Source: Lachnospiraceae bacterium
Lineage (GTDB): Bacteria; Bacillota; Clostridia; Lachnospirales; Lachnospiraceae
DNA length: 58,155 nucleotides
Direction: 5' to 3'
NCBI GenBank assembly: GCA_015057635.1
Contig: SVEB01000091.1
Span: 1 to 58,155, forward strand
The stretch's first letter is position 1. Every line of letters begins with the position of its first letter. The translations under genes were made by a program, and so were the position numbers. The notes beneath the pieces were generated by a model. It was given only the letters and a program-made list of their open reading frames with translations, was not told where the DNA came from and searched no databases. Positions 34,573 through 44,910 of the stretch are shown here, in pieces.

Positions 34573-35640
34573 ATGAAGACAATTACATATGAATTTATAA
34601 CAGAGCCTGTCTGGACATACGAAGCGGCAGCACTTCTTAGCAATAACTTTCATAATCATATATCGGATATCCAGCAGGGGCATTCCGATACAGCAGAAGG
34701 ACAAGCATTCATAAATGGCCCATTTAAACGCTTTGTCCACTTTTGGGAAGAAGCAGTCAGTCAGACACGATGCTTTCTGACACCTGAACTCTCCGACATA
34801 TATTATGCTCTTCCTTATGATAATAATTCCAGTTTCTTTACCCATATCATGAAACAGCTCCTTCAGGCAGACCCATTTCAAATAAGCGAAGAGCAACTAA
34901 AAAACGCTGTTTATAGATTTATTGAAAGCCATATCGGGACATTTTGTGAACAGGCTCAAACTGGCTGTATCCGTCTTGACTCAGAAGATGAACTGAGACA
35001 GACAATTGCAGATCTTAAAATAAACGAATATAATGCCTCCAAGATCCTATTCCTATATGAAAACTATACAGATATCTGGCAGAACTTTTTACTCTATATG
35101 AAACAGGCTATTCCTGTCCTAAAAAATCTGTTTCTTATCATACAGGATGATTATACGCAGTATGTACATATGATAGGCACTAAACAATATCTAGACAACC
35201 TGCTCTTTGAATCGAATCGGATAACCTCACTTCCTTTTGATCAGGCAACCATATTCTTTGCGATCTTTGATTTCAATTACTTCTGTATGGTACTTTCCAA
35301 AGCACATGCGGCATTTGAGGTTGGATATCTGTTTGGCACTATGAGGGAACTCCATGTAGCGGAACAATTTCAGTATGGAAAGCTTGCTTCCGCACTATCC
35401 GTGCTTGGAGATGAATTAAACTTATCCATTCTAAAACTTGTGAAAAAAGAATCCATGAATGCTTATATGGTTGCGGATAAGCTAAAACAGCCGCTCCGCA
35501 CTATACTCGATCATCTCGCACTGCTGCGAGAATATGAATTTGTGAGCATAAGTCTTGTTACCGAACAATGCTCCGAGATGCTTTATTGCTTAAATGAAGT
35601 AATGTTAAAGAAGATCTCCGAAAAAATAATGGATTTTTAA
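34573..35640 (+). CDS. Hypothetical protein with C-terminal ArsR-like winged helix
   Basis: A 355-residue protein. Residues 1-260 are mostly helical with no recognised family. The last 85 residues (ALSVLGDELNLSILKLVKKE, AYMVADKLKQPLRTILDHLA) look like an ArsR-type winged helix, so it may be a transcription regulator with a large sensor domain. The ATG at 34573 is chosen because of AAAGGTG upstream; the frame opens at 34507 inside the promoter. Single gene with promoter and terminator; the target is unknown. Confidence 0.6.
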   Translation: MKTITYEFITEPVWTYEAAALLSNNFHNHISDIQQGHSDTAEGQAFINGPFKRFVHFWEEAVSQTRCFLTPELSDIYYALPYDNNSSFFTHIMKQLLQADPFQISEEQLKNAVYRFIESHIGTFCEQAQTGCIRLDSEDELRQTIADLKINEYNASKILFLYENYTDIWQNFLLYMKQAIPVLKNLFLIIQDDYTQYVHMIGTKQYLDNLLFESNRITSLPFDQATIFFAIFDFNYFCMVLSKAHAAFEVGYLFGTMRELHVAEQFQYGKLASALSVLGDELNLSILKLVKKESMNAYMVADKLKQPLRTILDHLALLREYEFVSISLVTEQCSEMLYCLNEVMLKKISEKIMDF

Positions 35641-35648
35641 TAATCTAG

Positions 35649-35683
35649 CTTCCTGCTTGTGTCATGCAGACAGGAAGTTTTTT
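35649..35683 (+). terminator. Terminator of the C-terminal-HTH gene
   Basis: CTTCCTG pairs with CAGGAAG over a 15-base loop and is followed by TTTTTT. Confidence 0.85.
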
Positions 35684-35845
35684 ATGCAGTTTTTCTAAAA
35701 TTGCTTTTCTTTTTTGTAAAAATGGAGAAAATCGCTTTCTTTTTGCTATCTTCTTTACATTCTTTTCTAGTCATGCTAGGATGACTATAGGTTCGCATCC
35801 TTCCTGCTAAAACAGGTTCCCTGTTTTTTATGAATGGAGGATTCT

Positions 35846-36868
35846 ATGTTAAAATTCAAAAAGCTTCTTGTTTCTCTTTCCCTTTGTTTTGGGATTCTTC
35901 CTTTTTCCTTTTGTGCTCCTTCTATCGTGAATGCTTTTGCAGAATCGGACAGTCTGTCATTTGTCATCTATTCCGGGTGCCTAAACTCTGTGAATATCGG
36001 AGATGAACTCTATCCGATTCAGATTACCGCAGAAGGTGAGACCCCTGTATTTAAGAGCAGCAGTCCTTCCGTTGCATCTATTGATGATACAGGAAAAGTC
36101 ACTGCAAAAAAGGCCGGCAGCACCACAATTACAGCTAAGTTCTCGAATGCTGAAACTTCATGTAAGATAACGGTTGTCAAAACAGCGATCACACTGAATA
36201 AAAAGACAGCTTCCATTGAGCATGGTGAAACAATCACACTTTCGGCTACTGTATCCACTGCTTCACAAGTAACATGGAAAAGCAGCAAGACAAGCGTCGC
36301 CACAGTGGATAAGAATGGAGTCATAACTGGGAAAAAGCCTGGCACCACAACCATTACAGCATCCGCAGACGGTTCAAAAGCTACCTGTACCATCACCGTC
36401 AAATCTCCTTCTCTTTCCCTCAACAAATCTTCTATCGTACTCTACCGCTCCCAGACAGCGTCTATTACCGCAAAGGTATCCTCTAATCTTTTGCCTTCCT
36501 TTAAATCCAATAAAAAGAGTGTTGCCACAGTGGATGAGAATGGACGAATCACTGCCGTCAAGCATGGCACCGCCGTCATCACCGCTACGATCGATGGCGT
36601 ATCGAAGACCTGTACCGTAACTGTGAAACAGCCTGAGATCAGTCTGAATGCTTCCGAACTCACACTTTCTCCCGGAAGCCGGTACCCGTTAAAAGCTACT
36701 GTCTCCTCGGGAAATACACCTGTATTCTCCTCCAGCAATTCTTCCATTGCTTCTGTGGATGAGAACGGAATCATCACAGCCCTTCAGAAAGGCACGGCCT
36801 ATATCTATGCAAATGAAGACGGCATCAAGGTCAAATGTAAAGTAAAAGTAACAGAATCAGAAGACTAA
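35846..36868 (+). CDS. Secreted protein with tandem Big_2 (bacterial Ig-like) domains
   Basis: A 340-residue exported protein. A signal peptide of about 32 residues (LLVSLSLCFGILPFSF) precedes about four tandem Big_2/BID_2 repeats. Each carries VASIDDTGKVTAKKAGSTTI-type sequence, repeated as SVATVDKNGVITGKKPGTTT, SVATVDENGRITAVKHGTAV and SIASVDENGIITALQKGTAY. No LPXTG or other anchor is visible, so it is either secreted or held non-covalently. The ATG at 35846 follows GGAGG. The Lys/Ser/Thr-rich, basic mature protein suggests wall or polysaccharide contact (inference). Confidence 0.85.
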   Translation: MLKFKKLLVSLSLCFGILPFSFCAPSIVNAFAESDSLSFVIYSGCLNSVNIGDELYPIQITAEGETPVFKSSSPSVASIDDTGKVTAKKAGSTTITAKFSNAETSCKITVVKTAITLNKKTASIEHGETITLSATVSTASQVTWKSSKTSVATVDKNGVITGKKPGTTTITASADGSKATCTITVKSPSLSLNKSSIVLYRSQTASITAKVSSNLLPSFKSNKKSVATVDENGRITAVKHGTAVITATIDGVSKTCTVTVKQPEISLNASELTLSPGSRYPLKATVSSGNTPVFSSSNSSIASVDENGIITALQKGTAYIYANEDGIKVKCKVKVTESED

Positions 36869-36914
36869 TCTGACTCTGTTACGTTCAACCGAATGGGAAC
36901 CGGATGCGAACCTT

Positions 36915-37241
36915 TTACTTCAGGTAAAATACCTGTGGCATAAACTGAATTGGTTCTGCCTCATTGAAATCAAAGGAACCTTCCACCATCTTGGATGTGA
37001 TTGCATTCCAGCGATTGCATGCATCGCTCTTCGCTATGTATTCATTTGCTGCCTTTACGTCATCGCACTCGAAGCAATAAAAGAACTGATTGCCATTCTG
37101 GAAGATGGAATAGTTTTTATATCCTGCCTTTGTATGCTCTTCCATGATTTCAGGCCATGGATTTAAGTGCATCTTTACATACTCTTCTAAACATTCTGGT
37201 TTCACTTTCCATGTCCATGCATATTTATTATTATTTATCAT
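36915..37241 (-). CDS. rhaM: L-rhamnose mutarotase
   Basis: A 108-residue mutarotase that interconverts alpha- and beta-L-rhamnose. Family features include YAWTWKVKPECLEEYVKMHL at the start, WPEIMEEHTKAGYKNYSIF, and the end FMPQVFYLK. It is the last gene of the rha set, 14 bases after rhaD. Confidence 0.9.
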   Translation of the reverse strand: MINNNKYAWTWKVKPECLEEYVKMHLNPWPEIMEEHTKAGYKNYSIFQNGNQFFYCFECDDVKAANEYIAKSDACNRWNAITSKMVEGSFDFNEAEPIQFMPQVFYLK

Positions 37242-37255
37242 AAGATCACCTCTTC

Positions 37256-38083
37256 TTATTTTTCATATAAAAACTCTTCCGGAAGTGTTACATGGAAGTC
37301 TTTTGCTAAGTGTCTGAATTCATCCGGTTTGATTGTCTGAAGCTTAAAGTCCTGCATAGACCGAACTTTTACTAAGATCTCTGCTGCCTTTTCGATCGTA
37401 TGCATCAGACCGAATGTAAGATCAAAGTCAAAGCCTGCGCAGAACAGACCATGATGAGCCCATACTGCTGCATCGTATTTCTTCATCAGTTTGGATGTTT
37501 CCACTGCGATATCTCTTCCGCCTGGTACCATCCAAGGCACAACGCCAAGTCCGTCCGGGAATACAACTGGACATTCGGTTGCCATTTCCCATAACTCTCT
37601 TGTAAACACTCTGTCTTCTAATGGAAGAACAAAGGATAATGCGATCAGGTTTGCTGGATGTGCATGATAGATCACACGGTAATTCTCGTTAAGAAGAACT
37701 TTTACTTCATGATTCATCAGATGGGTAGGAAGTTCACTTGTTGGTCTTCCACCTTTTACAAGACCCCAGCAGATCTGAAATAATGTGCCGGTCTCATCCA
37801 CTTTAATAATACATATATTCTCTTCCGGAACTAAGATCACGTTTCTAAAGTACTTGCCGGATCCGGTTACTAAAAAGTATTCGCCCGCAAGATTCTTTAC
37901 TTCTGTGCCAATTGGCTGAAACTCTTTGGTCTCATCTAATAATTCCTTTACTTCTGCTACTTCTTCCGGTTTCATACGGTAAGAAAGATTTCCGCCGTTT
38001 CTCTCATGCCATCCCTGATTAAATCCGTCATCGCACATTCTGACAAACTGTTTTACGAATTCTGCATCTGTTACTTTCATCAT
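37256..38083 (-). CDS. rhaD: Rhamnulose-1-phosphate aldolase
   Basis: A 275-residue class II aldolase that splits L-rhamnulose 1-phosphate into dihydroxyacetone phosphate and L-lactaldehyde. The zinc-binding histidines are in YHAHPANLIALS and AHHGLFCAG. Other features are NGGNLSYRM near the N-terminus and FLVTGSGKYF near residue 70. Two ATG codons follow AGGGAAG; the first is used. It lies 173 bases after rhaA and directly before rhaM. Confidence 0.92.
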   Translation of the reverse strand: MMKVTDAEFVKQFVRMCDDGFNQGWHERNGGNLSYRMKPEEVAEVKELLDETKEFQPIGTEVKNLAGEYFLVTGSGKYFRNVILVPEENICIIKVDETGTLFQICWGLVKGGRPTSELPTHLMNHEVKVLLNENYRVIYHAHPANLIALSFVLPLEDRVFTRELWEMATECPVVFPDGLGVVPWMVPGGRDIAVETSKLMKKYDAAVWAHHGLFCAGFDFDLTFGLMHTIEKAAEILVKVRSMQDFKLQTIKPDEFRHLAKDFHVTLPEEFLYEK

Positions 38084-38256
38084 TTTTTCTTCCCTTCTGC
38101 TCTATTGTTTGGGCTGCTTATTTTTTGATTTGCTCTTTTTGAGTCATTCACTTTGGAACTCTACTGTTTTTGACTTTTACTCTCTATCTCTATTTTTTGC
38201 TTTCTCTTTATGGATTCGCTTTCTTCTGCTTTCCGAAGCTTTTTTATCTATGCTCT

Positions 38257-39510
38257 TTATTTTCTTGTGGAAAGCACATCTTTTTCGTACTGTTTTACTT
38301 CTTCAAACCAGCTCTCGCCAACCGGCACATTCTGCTGTTCACACAGATAATCCCATACTGCTGCGAATGGATAGCACTTTAATTCTTCCTGTAACATCAT
38401 CAGTTCTGAATACTGTTTGGTTTCCTGAAGCTCGGTCAGGCGTTTGGTTGGCTGTAATAAAGCAAATAATAATGCTTTCTGCATATTACGCATGCCGACT
38501 ACCCATGCTGAGATACGATTGATGCTTGCATCAAAGAAATCTAATCCGATCAATACACGGTCTAATGCATCGCATCTTACGATTTCTCTTGCAATCTCTC
38601 TTGTCTCATCATCAAATAATACGACATGGTCGCTATCCCAGCGAACGCCTCTTGTTACATGGAGTGCTAATTTATCATAGAATAACAGCATGGAAGAGAT
38701 CTTATCGGATACCAGTTCGGTTGGGTGATAATGACCGTTATCCAGTAAGCAGAGGACATCATTCTTAGCTGCGTAGTTCATATAGAATTCATGGGATCCT
38801 ACTGTATAAGATTCTACCCCGATTCCGAATACTTTGGATTCTACTGCAACTAATACTTTTTCCTTGTCATAATCAACAGAAAGGATATCATCTAAGGATT
38901 CCTTTAAGTATTTTCTTAATACCATGCGATCTCCCGGAACATCCTTTAATCCATCCGGAACCCAAATATTCATTAAGCAAGGGGAATCTAATTCCTCTGC
39001 AAAATACTCAGAGATTCGGATACATGCTTTTACATGACGTACCCAGAATGCACGGATCGCCGGATCCGGATTGGATAAGGTAAGCCCATCTGCTAATGGA
39101 TGAGAAAAGCAGGTTGGATTAAAGTCTAATTTCAGATTATTCTTCTTTGCAAAATCAACCCATGCTTTAAAATGCTCTGGTTTTAACTGATCTCTGTCTG
39201 CCCATTCTCCTTCTTTAAAAATGGCATAGCTTGCATGTAAGTTAATGCGATGGGTTCCTGGTACTAATTTTAATGCAAACTCAATATCTGCCATTAACTC
39301 TTCTGGTGTTCTTGCCTTTCCTGGATAATTTCTTGTTGCCTGGATACCTCCTGATAAAGCCCCTTTCTGATCAAAGCCCGCAACATCATCCCCCTGCCAG
39401 CAGTGAAGGGAGATTTTCTTTTTTAATAAGGTTTCGATTGCTGCATCGGTATCAATCCCGATCTTTGCATATTTCTCTTTTGCCTCCTGATAACATACAT
39501 CCACGCTCAT
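38257..39510 (-). CDS. rhaA: L-rhamnose isomerase
   Basis: A 417-residue isomerase converting L-rhamnose to L-rhamnulose. Conserved features include [13 protein letters not shown] near residue 35, [15 protein letters not shown], the metal-site stretch [16 protein letters not shown], and [14 protein letters not shown]. Full length for the family. It follows rhaB by 148 bases with an AAAGGGG ribosome binding site. Confidence 0.95.
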   Translation of the reverse strand: MSVDVCYQEAKEKYAKIGIDTDAAIETLLKKKISLHCWQGDDVAGFDQKGALSGGIQATRNYPGKARTPEELMADIEFALKLVPGTHRINLHASYAIFKEGEWADRDQLKPEHFKAWVDFAKKNNLKLDFNPTCFSHPLADGLTLSNPDPAIRAFWVRHVKACIRISEYFAEELDSPCLMNIWVPDGLKDVPGDRMVLRKYLKESLDDILSVDYDKEKVLVAVESKVFGIGVESYTVGSHEFYMNYAAKNDVLCLLDNGHYHPTELVSDKISSMLLFYDKLALHVTRGVRWDSDHVVLFDDETREIAREIVRCDALDRVLIGLDFFDASINRISAWVVGMRNMQKALLFALLQPTKRLTELQETKQYSELMMLQEELKCYPFAAVWDYLCEQQNVPVGESWFEEVKQYEKDVLSTRK

Positions 39511-39658
39511 GGTAATACCCCTTTCTATTCTTTATCTTAATTATGCATGATAACCCTTTATAATGGGTCTTTCATTCTGACTATTTTGTCATGCTGCTTT
39601 TATTCCATTCGGCCCCTCTTATTGGTCCGACTATTTTGCCTTAACTATTTTTCCTTGA

Positions 39659-41098
39659 CTATTTTGCTGTAACCACTTCATCCTCACTCTGCGTCTTAAT
39701 TTCCAGAATGTTAAAGGAATCGAATATACACTTTCTTGCTTCCCACATATCGGTAAACTCTCCTGCTGCAATCATCTGGGCAGCCAGGTTTCCGATTGCT
39801 GTTGCTTCATCTGGTCCGGCATACACTTTTACCTGTACTTCCTTTGCAGTCAGTTCATTCAGATAATCCGCTTTTGAGCCACCACCCATCACATACAGGC
39901 TGTCATAGGATCTCTTTGTCATCTTCTCAATCTCCTGTACCGTCTTTCCGTAACATTTCGCAAGACTTGTGTAAATAATCTTAGCCAGTTTTCCCACACT
40001 GTCCGGTTTCTCTACCTTATGTTCCTCACAATAACGGTAAATGGCTCCGATCATGCTGACCGGTGTTAAGAATGACGGATCATTTACGTCTAACGTTCCT
40101 TCATATGCTTCTTCCGCTCTTGCAAGTTCACAAAGCTGTGCGAAGGAATGACGGTCTCCTAACTCATGACGTACCGACTGGATCATCCAAAGCCCCATAA
40201 TATTCTTTAAATACCGGTATCGGAATTCATAGCCGCCTTCATTGGTAAAGTTAAGCTCCCGGCTCTTAGCCGAAGTATTCGCTTGTGGTGCCTCAATCCC
40301 CATTAAAGACCAGGTTCCGGAACTTAAGTAGATCGCATTCTGGGAATTTGTCGGCATGGCAAGAACTGCGGATGCGGTATCATGTGTTGGAGGCAGTACC
40401 ACTTTTACATCAAAGCCCACTTCTTTCACAATCTCTTCTTTTAACATTCCCACTTCTGTCCCCGGCATCGAAAGCTCCTGAAACAGTCTGGTTGGATATC
40501 CAAGATGCTCAATCATCTCTTTATCCCATGTCTTGCTTTCCGCATTCACTAACTGAGTTGTTGTAGCATTCGTATACTCATTGCGTTTTTTCCCCGTTAG
40601 TAAGAAGTGAAAATAATCCGGCACCATTAAAAAACTTTCTGCTTTTTCTAATAGCTCAGGTGTATTCTTCTTAACTGCCATCATCTGATAAATCGTATTA
40701 AAGATCTGCTTCTGGATTCCGGTACGTGCGTACAGCTCTTCTTTTGAGATATACTTTGCCACTTCCTTATCCATTCCTTCCGTCCGATGATCCCGATACG
40801 CTACTGTCTTACCAAGCACCTGATCTTTGCTGTCTAACAATACAAAATCAACCCCCCAGGTATCAATTCCCATGGAGTACGGAATCTTGCCTACTTCTTT
40901 GCACTTTTTCAGCCCTTCTTTTATTTCCTTAAACAGCCTTTCAAAGTTCCAGCATAAAGTACCGTCCTGATTTTCCAGCCGGTTCTCAAACCGATGGATC
41001 TCTTCTAACTGCATCCTGCCGTTCTCATCTCTGGAACATAGAATATGACGTCCGCTTGACGCCCCAATGTCAATCGCCAGATAATATGCTGCTCCCAT
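39659..41098 (-). CDS. rhaB: Rhamnulokinase
   Basis: A 479-residue FGGY-family sugar kinase that phosphorylates L-rhamnulose. The N-terminal ATP-binding signature is LAIDIGASSGRHI, with MGIDTWGVDFVLLD near residue 79, TATT-like HDTASAVLAMPT near 240 and MGGGSKADYLNEL near 395. It is the first catabolic gene, behind a TATAAT promoter carrying an inverted repeat, and is probably activated by the adjacent AraC-type regulator. Confidence 0.94.
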   Translation of the reverse strand: MGAAYYLAIDIGASSGRHILCSRDENGRMQLEEIHRFENRLENQDGTLCWNFERLFKEIKEGLKKCKEVGKIPYSMGIDTWGVDFVLLDSKDQVLGKTVAYRDHRTEGMDKEVAKYISKEELYARTGIQKQIFNTIYQMMAVKKNTPELLEKAESFLMVPDYFHFLLTGKKRNEYTNATTTQLVNAESKTWDKEMIEHLGYPTRLFQELSMPGTEVGMLKEEIVKEVGFDVKVVLPPTHDTASAVLAMPTNSQNAIYLSSGTWSLMGIEAPQANTSAKSRELNFTNEGGYEFRYRYLKNIMGLWMIQSVRHELGDRHSFAQLCELARAEEAYEGTLDVNDPSFLTPVSMIGAIYRYCEEHKVEKPDSVGKLAKIIYTSLAKCYGKTVQEIEKMTKRSYDSLYVMGGGSKADYLNELTAKEVQVKVYAGPDEATAIGNLAAQMIAAGEFTDMWEARKCIFDSFNILEIKTQSEDEVVTAK

Positions 41099-41151
41099 TT
41101 TTTCGCTCCTTCCCCATCCAGTTAAATAGCCCTAATTCCTTATATTTTGAC

Positions 41152-41192
41152 TAAGTTCCCTAAATCATGCCTTTTTCACTGAACTTATTATA
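41152..41192 (-). promoter_or_regulatory. rhaB promoter with inverted repeat
   Basis: On the minus strand TATAAT lies at 41192-41187, with no good -35, which suits an activator-dependent promoter. TAAGTTC at 41152-41158 and GAACTTA at 41181-41187 form an inverted repeat just downstream of the -10, a possible regulator site. Confidence 0.5.
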
Positions 41193-41204
41193 AAATCTGC
41201 AAGG

Positions 41205-41247
41205 CAAAAAAATAAGGACGCAGTTTGCTTGAAACTACGTCCTTATT
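41205..41247 (-). terminator. Terminator overlapping the end of the AraC regulator gene
   Basis: AATAAGGACGTAGTTT pairs with AAACTGCGTCCTTATT and is followed by a T-run on the minus strand. The stem already begins at the stop codon (41243-41245). It separates the regulator from rhaB. Confidence 0.8.
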
Positions 41248-42214
41248 TTCCATTATGTAATTGCCTGTATTCTTTTGGAGACATTAAAAAGCGCTCCTTA
41301 AACAGCCGATAGAAGTAGCTGGAATTATCATATCCCACCTGATAGATAATATCGGCAATGGAAAGCTTCGTCCGCTCCAACAGCTCCGCCGCCTTATTAA
41401 GCCTCTTATTCTGAAGCAGTTCCTGATAGGTGGAACCGGATTGGGCCTTGATCAACTTGCTTAATCGCCCCATGGACTGATTGAGCTGCCCGCATACTTC
41501 TGTCAGACTTGCGGTACGATAATTTTCTTCAATATACCGGATGACCGATAATACAAGACCGCTTTCATACTGCTTGTCCTCATTTCTTACAATGCGCTCT
41601 GTATAATTTAACAGCTGCACAAATAAAAGCCCCATGGTAGCCTGGTTAATCTTCCGTCTGTTTGGCTGTTTATATAAGATAGACCAAACCATGTTCTCCA
41701 CCAGATTTTGTACCGTAATGACATCCGCCACCTGAAAATGCAGATACTCTGTGCTCCCGTTACCGCTTCTTAAACTGTCCGCAACAAACTCCCCGATAAT
41801 ATTATCATCGCCAAGCATCTCAAGCGCCACATCAAAAAACTCCGGAAGCACGATGAAGTTCACCGCAATATCCTCCTCCTTTGCCGGAAGGATCTCATGA
41901 TATGCGTTCTGACTTAGAAATAGAAGCTCCCCTTCGTTTAAGACTACCTTCTTCCCATCATTTATAATATGTGTCGTCGTCCCGGTGCACATATAGATAA
42001 TCTCAATATAATCATGACGATGTTTCGGGAAATAAGCAAACCTTGTATGCGGCCGTATCTCGATCAGCCTTCCCTTCTCCATCATCTTCTCACTTCGGAT
42101 TACAAATGCTTTCTCTGTTGCATATAAATCCTTCTGAATCACCTGATTTCCATCTAATATTTCCTGCTCTTCCTGCGTAATGATTGATAATTTCTCCAGT
42201 ATCTCACGTCTCAT
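41243..42214 (-). CDS. AraC-family regulator, probable rhamnose activator
   Basis: A 323-residue regulator. The N-terminal cupin (about 50-150, HRHDYIEIIYMCTGTTTHII) is the sugar-binding domain, and the two C-terminal helix-turn-helix motifs span about 225-320 (SLTEVCGQLNQSMGRLSKLI, SIADIIYQVGYDNSSYFYRL). The position directly upstream of rhaB and the domain order suggest RhaS/RhaR-like control of the rha genes. The ATG follows GAGG. It may be co-transcribed with the amidohydrolase gene 64 bases upstream. Confidence 0.85.
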   Translation of the reverse strand: MRREILEKLSIITQEEQEILDGNQVIQKDLYATEKAFVIRSEKMMEKGRLIEIRPHTRFAYFPKHRHDYIEIIYMCTGTTTHIINDGKKVVLNEGELLFLSQNAYHEILPAKEEDIAVNFIVLPEFFDVALEMLGDDNIIGEFVADSLRSGNGSTEYLHFQVADVITVQNLVENMVWSILYKQPNRRKINQATMGLLFVQLLNYTERIVRNEDKQYESGLVLSVIRYIEENYRTASLTEVCGQLNQSMGRLSKLIKAQSGSTYQELLQNKRLNKAAELLERTKLSIADIIYQVGYDNSSYFYRLFKERFLMSPKEYRQLHNGK

Positions 42215-42278
42215 CTAGTTCATCCTCTTTTGCTTCGATAATAGATTTTTCAATAATAGAATTTTTATTTTCTCTATC

Positions 42279-43097
42279 TTATAAATGAAGAAGCTGCTCT
42301 AAGTTTCCCCCACAAATCAGATCCATATCCCGATCTGAGATATTCATCTTGCGAAGCCGCTCTAAAACCCGCTCAATATTGTTACATCCATATGGATGAT
42401 CGCTGCCCAGAATCAGACGTTCCGCCCCAACTAACCCAATGGCTTCTTTCAGAGTCTCTTTTGAATACAGCTGAGGTGCTGACAGATCAAAATATACCTC
42501 TTCTGATTCCGTGTGTCCGGTGATTGCCGAAAATCCGATCAAATGGGCTACAATAATCGGAAGTTCCGGAAACTGATCTGCAACCTTTGCTAACTTTCTT
42601 GCCTGCATCGCATCGGACAGATGAATGAATACCGGTAGCCCATGTAGTTTCGCAAAACGGAATACTGCCCTACTCTGTCTCGACAGCAAGTCAAATTCTG
42701 TCCAGCACTGATGAAGCTTGATCATCTTAAACTGATATTTTTCATATGCTTCCTCTAACTTCTTCATACAGTCTTCCTGCATTGGGTCTACCCAGTAAGC
42801 CTGAATGACTCTTCCGTTCATCCGCCTTGCAATACGATACACCGCCTCATTCTGCTGCTCAATCGTACTGTTCAGGCGTTTTCTCCGAATGAGTATGCCA
42901 ATCAGCCGGTTCCATACATAGGGGAGACTCTCACTTTTTATCACATTTCCAAGCATCGGATAGCGATAATTTCTTCTGCTCTTACTCTCCCCTCCGCATA
43001 AAACAAGCTTATCAATATGATGCTCATTCAGGTATTTTGTAATGCTGGTTGCATTCACATAGACACCACATGCATGAGCATGCCCATCAATAATCAT
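42279..43097 (-). CDS. Amidohydrolase (TIM-barrel metal-dependent hydrolase)
   Basis: A 272-residue hydrolase of the amidohydrolase_2 type. The HxH metal motif is DGHAH at residues 4-8. Later ligand candidates are in KMIKLHQCW, VFIHLSD and IVAHLIG, and the catalytic Asp is in LILGSDHPYG near 235. Its substrate is unknown; a lactonase or decarboxylase role linked to sugar metabolism is possible but unproven. The ATG at 43097 was chosen; GTG at 43103 is an alternative because AGGAG lies 4 bases before it and 10 before the ATG. Confidence 0.8.
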   Translation of the reverse strand: MIIDGHAHACGVYVNATSITKYLNEHHIDKLVLCGGESKSRRNYRYPMLGNVIKSESLPYVWNRLIGILIRRKRLNSTIEQQNEAVYRIARRMNGRVIQAYWVDPMQEDCMKKLEEAYEKYQFKMIKLHQCWTEFDLLSRQSRAVFRFAKLHGLPVFIHLSDAMQARKLAKVADQFPELPIIVAHLIGFSAITGHTESEEVYFDLSAPQLYSKETLKEAIGLVGAERLILGSDHPYGCNNIERVLERLRKMNISDRDMDLICGGNLEQLLHL

Positions 43098-43247
43098 TGC
43101 CACTCTTCTCCTTCCCGGAACTTTACCTTAACAATTCTGTCATTATGATAAAGGATTCTGACTCAATTATATTTTTACAATTTCTGTATTTCTATTATAA
43201 GTTCCGGAACGAAAAATAGCAAATAAATTCAGCCAATCTATTTAAAA

Positions 43248-44168
43248 TCAGCTTACTATCTGCATCAGTTCCATAATCAGGCGCATTGGGTTTATGATGC
43301 TGACCGCCTGCAATAATTTTGGCATGCTGTCAATCGGAACAAATGTCCCTCCAAGAAGAGATAATATAATCGCTGCTCCAGAGGCGGTGACATTTGCACT
43401 GACCTCGCTTTTAGATATCATACAGATCAACGTGCCAAATGCCGTTGCAGCCGCGGTCACCACAAAGGACAGTATAAATCCTTCTTTTAATGTATAAGCA
43501 CTGTCTTTTAAACAAAGGGAAAGAATGAAAAAAATCAATCCGGACTGCAGAAACGTAAATACAATCTGGTATTCCATTATCCCCGTCACATACATCCATT
43601 TCTGAGCCGGTGCATATAAGAAACGTTCCATCACTCTTTCCTGCCGGTCCTTAATCAGAACCGACAGCCGGATGACCGAAAAAATCATAAGCATCGTTGT
43701 TAAAAAAGAGGTCATCTGTGCCTTTGCAGAAGGACGGTTCTGATAAATCATAGAAAAATCAACGTTTTTCCCCGAATGCATCCCTCTGGCGAGAGCGTCC
43801 TTCATCTGCACCTCTATTTCCTGCTTTTTAATAGTATGGATCACAAACTGATCTGCCTGATCCGAGTCCTTATAATCAAGTACCAGGTCATAAATCCCCC
43901 GGTATAGCTTAGCCTGATATTTCTTCTCAGTCTCCTCATACTGGACTCTTTTCGTTTCTTCCAACACCTGATAAACCGTCTGCTGCTCCCTTTCTGTCAG
44001 ACTCTCCAGATTGGCAACTCCAATGCGAAGAGATGGATTTTTCGATGCCTCATTGACAATCCCTGTTATCAGACATAACACGATCGGCACAATAAAAGTT
44101 AGTAATAATAACGCCTTATGATTCCATGCCCGCTTCCAATTATTTTTCATAACTAGGTAACTCACCAT
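43248..44168 (-). CDS. ABC-2 type transporter permease
   Basis: A 306-residue permease with an N-terminal helix (LLLLTFIVPIVLCLITGIVN), a long extracytoplasmic part, and about five C-terminal helices, as in YhgE/ABC-2_3 type exporters. The ATG at 44168 behind GGAGG overlaps the upstream permease by 29 bases. It probably pairs with that permease and the ATPase as a heteromeric exporter of a drug or peptide (substrate unknown). Confidence 0.8.
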   Translation of the reverse strand: MVSYLVMKNNWKRAWNHKALLLLTFIVPIVLCLITGIVNEASKNPSLRIGVANLESLTEREQQTVYQVLEETKRVQYEETEKKYQAKLYRGIYDLVLDYKDSDQADQFVIHTIKKQEIEVQMKDALARGMHSGKNVDFSMIYQNRPSAKAQMTSFLTTMLMIFSVIRLSVLIKDRQERVMERFLYAPAQKWMYVTGIMEYQIVFTFLQSGLIFFILSLCLKDSAYTLKEGFILSFVVTAAATAFGTLICMISKSEVSANVTASGAAIILSLLGGTFVPIDSMPKLLQAVSIINPMRLIMELMQIVS

Positions 44169-44907
44169 TTTTATACTCCTCCCGATCAAATAATAACACT
44201 GCCAGAACCGCACATACGATTCCCACTCCCATACATCCTGCCATCGCCCATGCTAACAGGGTGCCATCCCCCTCGTACAGACACTCAAACAGCCCTTCAT
44301 TTACATAAGTCATCGGTGACAGCTTAAAAATCCAGGACAGCCGTGGATTTAATGAGCCAATTGGATAAAAAGATCCTCCGATAATAGCCGCTAAGGCAAT
44401 CGGGATATTAAGCACATTTTTAATCAAAAGAAAGTTCCTGCATCCATATCCGATCAAAAGCCCCAGTGCGCATGCTGCAAATGTCTCTGCAAACAAAAAC
44501 AGTACAATTTCCCCGATACGCCCTGCCACCGGCACCTTCATCACAAGCATCAAAAGCGTAGCTGCCACCACACTGTAAATCCCAATTACCGCCGTACAGC
44601 TAAGAAGCTTTCCTGCCACAATCTCTGCATTTGTCATCGGCGAGAGCAAGAATCGCACAGCCGTCTTCTTATACGCCTCATCCTTTGCCGCATAAGCCAC
44701 TGTCACCACTGACATCAGGATACCAAACGGAACTGTCACAATTCCATAATATTGATAGCTGGTAAATGTCTTTCCATACGTATTACTAAAAAGATACCCC
44801 AGCAATAATCCCATCAAAACCGGAAAGAAAAATGTATATCCTGCAAAAAATGGATCCTTCATTCTTCTCTTGCCATCAAACAGCGCCATTCTCAATGCCA
44901 TTCTCAT
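44140..44907 (-). CDS. ABC-2 type transporter permease
   Basis: A 255-residue membrane protein with about six helices in the ABC-2 family pattern (YTFFFPVLMGLLLGYLF at the start, GGSFYPIGSLNPRLSWIFKL late). It starts three bases after the ATPase stop and overlaps the second permease, so the three genes form one exporter operon. Confidence 0.8.
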   Translation of the reverse strand: MRMALRMALFDGKRRMKDPFFAGYTFFFPVLMGLLLGYLFSNTYGKTFTSYQYYGIVTVPFGILMSVVTVAYAAKDEAYKKTAVRFLLSPMTNAEIVAGKLLSCTAVIGIYSVVAATLLMLVMKVPVAGRIGEIVLFLFAETFAACALGLLIGYGCRNFLLIKNVLNIPIALAAIIGGSFYPIGSLNPRLSWIFKLSPMTYVNEGLFECLYEGDGTLLAWAMAGCMGVGIVCAVLAVLLFDREEYKNGELPSYEK

Positions 44908-44910
44908 TAT

